The position numbers were made by a program, and so were the translations under genes. From NCBI GenBank assembly GCA_002270565.1, contig NQMI01000111.1, positions 87,600 to 151,599 of the forward strand: DNA of 64,000 nucleotides, given 5' to 3'. Shown piece by piece: positions 57,885-64,000 of this stretch. Each line of letters begins with the position of its first letter. The first letter of the stretch is position 1. The notes below the pieces were generated by a model. That model was given only the letters and a program-made list of their open reading frames with translations. It searched no databases and was not told the DNA's origin. Source of the stretch: Stenocarpella maydis. Its lineage: Eukaryota > Ascomycota > Sordariomycetes > Diaporthales > Diaporthaceae.

Positions 57885-59074
57885 ATGTCCAACCCCGTCA
57901 AGCATCCAAATGGTCTGTCCATCCAGCCTCCTCGGAGATGGACGCCACGATCGCTGATGGTGATGTTCCTGCCGCACCTCTTCCGCAAGATGAGACACTA
58001 CCAGGAGGCGACCGGGCCCTCCACGGAAAAGGTCCCGGTGGACGCGGACGTGCAACAGTACTTCATCAAGAGCAGGACAAAGAAAATGAAGAAGGCAATA
58101 TGCCAGAATTTCCAGATTACCAACTCAAAGCCCCGAGACGTACCGAGAGGGGCAGCGTGGAGCATTGCCACTGGCGAATGGGTCGACCAGACCTCGCTGT
58201 GGCTCGAGTACATCTTCCCGTTTTCCCTCGGGCCGACGATCGCACACCAAGTCTCGCCGCGGATCCAGTGGCGGGGAGGGGACAATGGAATGCTGGTTCC
58301 CCGTACTGTCGGGCAGGCATTCAACGACGTAAGTACCGCGCCCAATGCCAAGTCATCCAAGTCCTTGTGGAGCAGAGCATGGGTCAATTCAAGCTGGCCT
58401 CCCTAATATGTACCAAATATGGTGACCATCAGTGGTCTCCCCCCCCCTTTTTTCTCCTTCCTTTCTTTTTGTTCCTGGGTGGGGAAAGGATTTGGAGTCT
58501 GGTAAGTTCGTGGCTAATGCTTTTCTCCTCGCAGTGGTCACTTGTCATCGCGCCTGATAAAGGCGACCGTAGGGAGAGGAAGCCGCGCTCTTATGTGTTC
58601 CAACTGCTAGAGACGGACAAAGAGAGTCTCCTGGCACCAGTACACCTCGGCCAGACCCCGGCGGTGCGAGATCTCCACGGGGAGAAGCTCCATTTCAGGC
58701 CCACGAGCACTGCGAGGCTAAACCCTGACTCCTGCTACTTCCACAGCTGCTGTGCCATGTGGAAGTCAACATTCCTGGAAGACCCGAGCAGAACGCCGGA
58801 GCAGTTCTGGGAGCGTTTCCAAATCAGAATGTCAGACCTGTGGGGTACCCAGAAGGACAGGGACAGGATACTTCTCATTTTCAAGCCCTCGGAACTCGTC
58901 AAGGCAGAGGAGGCGGCGGACGCAGGGACGGGATTGACACTAGAGGTGGATCACTCGGAAGGGGGAGGCGAAACCGGAGGCTCCTCATCTGTCGACGGTG
59001 ACACAGCCCTTGGCCAGTCCGAAGGGAAACGCGAAGAAGTAGCCGCGGAGGAAAGGACCAAACCGTCGGCCTGA
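57885..59074 (+). CDS. Hypothetical protein resembling fungal HNH-nuclease-domain proteins
   Basis: Two exons, 57885-58328 and 58535-59074 (206-bp intron GTAAGT...CTCGCAG), give 327 residues. A second frame from 57938 also stays open across the intron, but the exon 1 frame from 57885 has the better protein. The conserved-looking core is SLWLEYIFPFSLGPTIAH, then GGDNGMLVPRTVGQAFND joined to WSLVIAP. That pattern (PFSLG..., NG-L-hydrophobic, -AFD) occurs in fungal HNH endonuclease-like proteins, where it follows the HNH histidines. The classic HNH histidine pair itself is not evident here, so catalytic activity is doubtful. The C-terminus is Glu/Gly-rich and disordered. Confidence 0.65.
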
Positions 59075-59487
59075 CAGCGAGGCGTCAAGGCTCACACAGG
59101 CACCGGAGCATCGATTCTCGCCTCCCCAAGCACAGAGGCGGGTTCTGGCCAGTATGCCACTAGAGCTTTGGCGGACATTCGTCGAGACTAGGCCTCAGCC
59201 TTGTCAGGTCCGTCGATGGACCGTGGCAGGCACCGGCGGCTATTGGACGACACCAGAGACAGAACAAGTACGATCGAGCCACTACTGGGCCTCGTGTGCT
59301 GCGCTTGTTCGAGCCACTGCTCGACGGTTCCTCATCGAAGCATCCATGTATGCGTGTACAATTTCTCGGATTTGGGATTTAAGCCGTGCCTGATCTCCGT
59401 CTCAGCTCAAAACTTTCTCAATACCCTTCCAGCTTCCTATTCATTCCTGCATACAAAGCCCCGTCAGAGCAAAGTCCAACAACATAT
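59075..59487. other. Intergenic spacer / leader
   Basis: It lies between two genes on the same strand. It stays open in the frame of the downstream gene from a GTG at 59386, but the first ATG is at 59488. Confidence 0.5.
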
Positions 59488-61338
59488 ATGTCTTCACGCA
59501 CTGCCGGCCATCGCCGCCCCAATCGAGCCACCCCACGACGACAAGCCATGCAACCGCACAACACGACCAGCACGCCCAAAACCCCGGGCATGAAAACCCC
59601 CAACCCCACCGCCAGGCCGGCATCGCCCCCCGTCGGCCACACACCCGGCTGCCTGCTCCCAGAAGCAGCCAGGAAGGCCCACGCGGCGGCCCACTGCGTG
59701 TGCAGGGCGCAGAACCCGCTGGCGTCGGGAGGGGGCAGGCCCGCCGAGGACGGCGACGACGTGGAGATGCTCGAGTACGCGCGCTTCCACGTCGTCTACC
59801 TCGCACGCCAGATGGACGCCGCCATCCACCGCATGCAGCAGGCCCGGCGGGCGGGCCGGCCCCCCAGCGGCGACGACGAGTGGATCGTCAACGAGGCCGG
59901 GTCCCTCATGGCGCACGTCACGCCGCGCATCTCGCCAGACCCCGAGGGCTTCTACCTCGACGCCGGGAGGCTCTTCATCGCCGCCACCCCCATGCCACCC
60001 CGGGGGCCGCGCCGCGCTGTGGACCGCCGCGGCGAGGAGGCGCGCCGCGCCATGGCCGATGTCTCCCACGACGTGGAGACGCGCCTCCACACGACGAGGA
60101 CGAGGCTGCGGCGCGAGCTGCTGCGACCCGTCTTCGGCAGCAACCCTGCTCTGCGTCAGGCCCATCCGCAACGCTCCCCGCCATACCCGGGTGAAAACCA
60201 GGCCTCGGCCCAGCAGCCCTTCGCTGCGTCCAACACGTGCCCGCCCTGTGGTCCGGGAGCGTACGCGCAACCGTCACACAGCCAGTCATTACACGGACAT
60301 GCGCCGTATGAACCGCAACCCGGGTCCCAGTGGCCTCAGCAGACGTATCAGGGGTCGCCGGCCCAAGAGCAAGTCCAGCCGCGGCACGCCCAGCCCCTGC
60401 AGCAGCCAAGCACCCCCAGGCGCCCAGCCACGGCCACATCCACAGCCACCTCCCCCAACCTCCCGGCGCCCCTCAGGGCCGACGAGTCGGGCCGGGCCCG
60501 CGCCGGGGACGACAAGGCCCAGGAAGAAGCCCGGTTGTGGCTGGACGGGCTGAAGCGGCAGCTGGAGCAGGAGGAAGAGAAGAGTCAGAAGCAGGAACAG
60601 GAACATGAGACGGAGGGGTGGCCCCACTGCGTGCTGCCGCGCCTCCGGCCGGCGCCACCTCCGCGCACGCTCCCGGGAGAGCACCCCCCACGGGCCACCA
60701 CGGTCGCATCGTCGTCAAACCCCTGGAGCGTGCCTTCAAAGCAGTCCTCTGCGGAACCGTCACCGACTCCCAAGGCCGCGCTTCCTCTGGCCGTGGGACA
60801 CAATGTGCCCAAGAGGGAAGGACGGGAACGGCCCGCGTGGCTCGGCGACTTCCAGCGGGTTTTGGACGAGCAACAGTCCCAGGAGGAGGAGAATAAGCAG
60901 CAGCAGCAGCAGCATCAGTCCCAGCCAGCACCCGCGCCCGCTCCCGCGCCCGCCCCCAGGCCAACACTGCCCTCCCCGGTCGAGAGCTTCAACCAGTACA
61001 TCGAGGACATGATGGCGAAGCAGCCGCCCGTCCGGCTCTGGGACTCTTTCAACAAGCTCAACAAGCTCAACCTCAGCTTTGGATCAGCCGCCCCAGCCCC
61101 CGCCCCGCGCGCCCCGGCCAGCTCCTTCNCCTCCTCCTCCTCCCCCTCACTCTCAACCTTGTACTCCCTCTTCGCCTCCTCCTCCTCCTCCTCCCCCCGG
61201 CAGCGGCAGCGGCAGCAGCAGCCTTCCCCGCGGTCGGAGCGCGGAGGAGGGTGGGGGGACGACAATGCCGCCATGGCCGGCTCGTGGCATCTTGTGCGCG
61301 CCAACCAGGACGGCGACGCCCCCATCCCCGCGCCCTAA
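59488..61338 (+). CDS. Large low-complexity hypothetical protein
   Basis: A single exon of about 616 residues from ATG 59488. A folded segment (about 45-175) carries CVCRAQNPLASGGG, EDGDDVEMLEYARFHVVYLA and DDEWIVNEAGSLMAHVTPRI. The rest is Pro/Gln/Ser/Ala-rich and disordered. A short Glu/Gln coiled-coil stretch (KRQLEQEEEKSQKQEQEHE), a poly-Gln run, an (AP)n run and Ser runs encoded by CTC/TCC repeats occur. One N at 61129 makes a residue undefined within a Ser run. No enzyme motif is visible. The frame is GC-rich and long, so it is probably a real gene; function unknown. Confidence 0.65.
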   Translation: MSSRTAGHRRPNRATPRRQAMQPHNTTSTPKTPGMKTPNPTARPASPPVGHTPGCLLPEAARKAHAAAHCVCRAQNPLASGGGRPAEDGDDVEMLEYARFHVVYLARQMDAAIHRMQQARRAGRPPSGDDEWIVNEAGSLMAHVTPRISPDPEGFYLDAGRLFIAATPMPPRGPRRAVDRRGEEARRAMADVSHDVETRLHTTRTRLRRELLRPVFGSNPALRQAHPQRSPPYPGENQASAQQPFAASNTCPPCGPGAYAQPSHSQSLHGHAPYEPQPGSQWPQQTYQGSPAQEQVQPRHAQPLQQPSTPRRPATATSTATSPNLPAPLRADESGRARAGDDKAQEEARLWLDGLKRQLEQEEEKSQKQEQEHETEGWPHCVLPRLRPAPPPRTLPGEHPPRATTVASSSNPWSVPSKQSSAEPSPTPKAALPLAVGHNVPKREGRERPAWLGDFQRVLDEQQSQEEENKQQQQQHQSQPAPAPAPAPAPRPTLPSPVESFNQYIEDMMAKQPPVRLWDSFNKLNKLNLSFGSAAPAPAPRAPASSFXSSSSPSLSTLYSLFASSSSSSPRQRQRQQQPSPRSERGGGWGDDNAAMAGSWHLVRANQDGDAPIPAP

Positions 61339-64000
61339 GGCCATGGTTTAATCTCCCATTGACGGCGCATGCGTGTTTCCTTTCGCCTTTGGCGCTGGGG
61401 ACGAGGGGTGGGTTGGCCAGGTCGATTCGGGCCACGATGACATGAGACATTTGGTGATTTTGTTTAATGATTTCGGTGCCGCGTCGACTCATGAATTCTT
61501 CGTCTTAAGGGCCGTCTCTGTCTGCATGGATGGGTCGCAACGGGTCAAGGGCACCAAGATACTAATTGCACACCCCTATTTGGCTTCTGTTGGTTCTGTA
61601 TTCGATTGTGCAGGAAGTGTGGAGAGGTTGTGTACCTATGATGCTCTCTTGTAACGGGGCGTTGTGGGCGGCTCCACACTTGGATACCATTCTTGCCGAG
61701 CCACTAGAGTAGGTAGAGTATGGTGCGCAACAGCAGCAACTTTCCAAAAACCCCAAAACCACTTAGAATCACACCCACCTAATCAGACCCCTAAGGTCAT
61801 CTAAATAGATATACAGATAGAAACAATCAATTGCCCCTTTAGAGTCATTAACAAGTCTATAATTCCACCAGCTAATTAAAGCATAAAGCATGCTAATAGG
61901 TAAGGCTACCACTTAAGCTCAAATAGCTATAGCAGCCCTAATTCTAAATCGCTTTCTTTCCATTAAAAACAACTACTTTTATATATATTAAAACACCCTA
62001 AATAATACCCTATAGCCCATAAGACTATTCCCATTTAATTCATTTTATACTAAAGTATACCCCTATATACTTTTTTTTCTTAAAAATAGTATTAGTTTTA
62101 TTATATTAAGGTATATTATTTCATATAGCTATATTTATATCGCTCTAGGGGTCTATAGGGGAGTTTAATGCGCTAAGCTTACTAATGTTTCTATAGATCC
62201 TTCTGCCCCTATATAGCATAGTATAGGCCTCTACCACCATAGGCAAGACTTACCAGCCTCCCAAGCAAGCCCTTAAAATAAAGGATATTAATACTAATCC
62301 CGCTAACCCTATTTAAGATAGTATAAAGCTAGTTATTAATAATAATTAAACTACCAACCTAAAGGACCTTATCCTATCCCACCCCACTATAAATAGCTAT
62401 AATAAGGAGGATCTTGAGGAGGAGGGCTCTAGATATACCGCTTTACCCATATATAATGATAATAAGAGCACTATAAAGACTCTATAGGAGCATATAGAGT
62501 ATACTAAGGCTAAGGTAATCCTAAAGAAGTTTGATTCCCTCCATATATAATAGGCTAACCCTCTCCAGCCTAAGAGCTAGAAGTATAATAGTAATCTGCT
62601 TCCTCTAGCCCCAATTAGCATTAATATTAGTAGTATGGATTAAGAGGTTACCTTATACTACCCTATAAAGGTCTTTAAGCAAAAATATAATAATATTACT
62701 TATATTATTTAGAATACTACTAGTTAGATAATATATATATAATCTAATATAGGTCTTTATATATATATACTAATATTATTATAGAAGATTAAGTATCTAC
62801 TAAATATTACCTATATTAGCTAGCTTAATAAGCCTAATTACTATAAGTTTAAGCCTATTTATTAGCAGTAATTCTTAGGCATTACTAGATATATCTTTAT
62901 AAAGCTGGATGGCCCTATATAGGGCCCCTATAAGACCTATAAGAAGTCTCCGCAGCCGTTCTAGAGTTATATATCTAGTTCAGCCCTATTTAATAATACC
63001 TATACTAATTACTAGGCTAAATCAACCGCCAAAGACTACAGCTATAAGAGTATAGAATTCTATACCCCTATATAAAGCTATACTAATATATTTACAGCTA
63101 TGCTATATAAGACCCCTGCTACCATTAAGCTAGATAGTAATAATAATAATGATTTAGTAGAGAACAAAAGTAATTAGGAGCTTATAGTCCCCACTAAGCA
63201 TAGCTAGAAGTCTTAGGGTACTCGCTAGAGCAGTTTAAAGCGCACTAAGGCTATATAAGCCCCTTTAGCCCCCATTAAGCATTATGCCGTGCTAACCACC
63301 CCCACTATATGCCGTACTCCCGTGATAGATACTGCCAGACTTATAACCAGCCCCTAATGGGCTTACCCGCTCCCATATAGTAGTATTTAGGCCCATACTG
63401 CTATTACCAATCCCCTATAGGCTTATCCAATCCCCACCACCCCTAATTGGGTGCAGTTAGCTAGTAATAAGTACATTCTGGCCCTATCTAGAGAGCTCTA
63501 TTATAAGTATAACTCGCATAGCCTATTTAATTATAATCCGGCCTAGGGCTATAATAGTATAACTAGTATAAATGGGGACTATAATAATAAGGAGTGATCA
63601 TCTCTATAGAGATATAGACAGGCATATTTAGCATTTTTCAGGCATTTCCAAATGATACCCAAGGGTTCTCAAAAGTCTTTAGGTCTATAAACAAAGAGTT
63701 ATATATAAATAGGTTTTAATAGGGTTGGATACATCTAGAGAGCTCTATACAGGGTCAAATAAGGCCCTACAACAAGTCTCCATATAATACTCCTATACTA
63801 TTAGATAGCTATAATACAAATAATACTAATTAATAATTTCATATATAAAAAGTAGTAAAAAATATTTTAATTATTTATTAATTATTATTATTTATTTTTA
63901 TTTTATTATTTATAAAATAAATTATTTTATATTTACTAAAGAATTTATATTAATATTATAATTAATTTATTATTTTATAATTATATATATTATCAAAGTA
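61339..64000. mobile_element. RIP-like AT-rich repeat block, no genes
   Basis: Beyond about 61750 the sequence turns TA-rich with frequent TAG/TAA in every frame and very few CA/TG dinucleotides in long stretches (for example none in 62281-62340). Islands such as gcccctataagacctataag resemble former coding DNA. The final 200 bases are almost pure A/T. This is the footprint of RIP on transposons. No terminal repeats or intact domain could be assigned, so the family is unknown and the block continues past the window. Confidence 0.65.

Noticed and set aside
57938..59074. Alternative long frame across the HNH-like gene and its intron
   Set aside because: It reads exon 1 in a different frame and translates the T/C-rich intron as a false hydrophobic stretch; the spliced frame from 57885 is coherent.
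59441..60270. Several long overlapping frames opposite or beside the low-complexity gene
   Set aside because: High GC makes all frames open; composition and length favour the frame beginning at 59488.
1..64000. CRISPR arrays, bacterial operons, rRNA genes
   Set aside because: No regularly spaced repeats, ribosome-binding sites or rRNA-like segments; the DNA is eukaryotic with spliced genes.

Overview
The window is nuclear DNA of a filamentous ascomycete (Pezizomycotina, probably Sordariomycetes). The evidence is GC-rich genes cut by short introns (about 54-206 bp, GT-AG with CTRAC-like branch points), an AA9 polysaccharide monooxygenase, a Zn2Cys6 regulator, a HET-domain protein, UstYa/DUF3328 proteins, and AT-rich blocks that look damaged by repeat-induced point mutation (RIP). 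All exon boundaries were inferred by eye from reading frame and splice sites. There is one assembly gap (20 N at 45284-45303) and one isolated N near 61129.

Layout. 1-22 kb is mostly core genome: a 5'-truncated universal-stress-protein gene, a single-pass membrane protein, a Zn2Cys6 transcription factor, an unknown gene broken by a one-base homopolymer shift, a secreted AA9 LPMO, a methionine sulfoxide reductase B, an AGE2/SMAP-type ArfGAP, an Sft1-like SNARE and a YSC84/SH3 actin-patch protein with a GC-AG intron. 23.4-29.3 kb is a dead secondary-metabolism locus. The C-terminal half of an ABC-transporter ATPase domain abuts, head to head, a non-reducing polyketide synthase relic (KS-AT-PT-ACP-TE) that has lost its front end and carries six in-frame stops, two frameshifts and several deletions. 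29.5-38.3 kb holds a HET-domain gene and two divergent protein-kinase-like genes. 38.4-41.0 kb holds transposon remains: a 1.92-kb pogo/Fot1-like element with perfect 33-bp inverted ends and TA target duplication, and a 267-bp foldback element. A Pth11-like membrane receptor follows.

44.2-54.3 kb is the most interesting part: a compact candidate ribosomal-peptide (RiPP) gene cluster. It has a 59-residue secreted precursor with three repeats of a (G/I)-I-(V/I)-Y-P core, two UstYa/DUF3328 oxidases (one cut by the assembly gap), two different O-methyltransferases, an FAD monooxygenase and a secreted amidase. UstYa proteins crosslink tyrosine-bearing cores in ustiloxin-type peptides. Here the cores are separated by acidic Asp-rich spacers rather than the Lys-Arg Kex2 sites of known family members, so this may be a new precursor class. 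The product and the roles of the tailoring enzymes are inference.

54.3-64 kb carries minisatellite-like repeats, a pseudogene, an interstitial telomere-like tract, an HNH-like gene, a large low-complexity protein gene and finally a RIP-like AT-rich block to the window end. A 10-base palindrome, TACCTAGGTA, occurs six times in intergenic DNA across the window.
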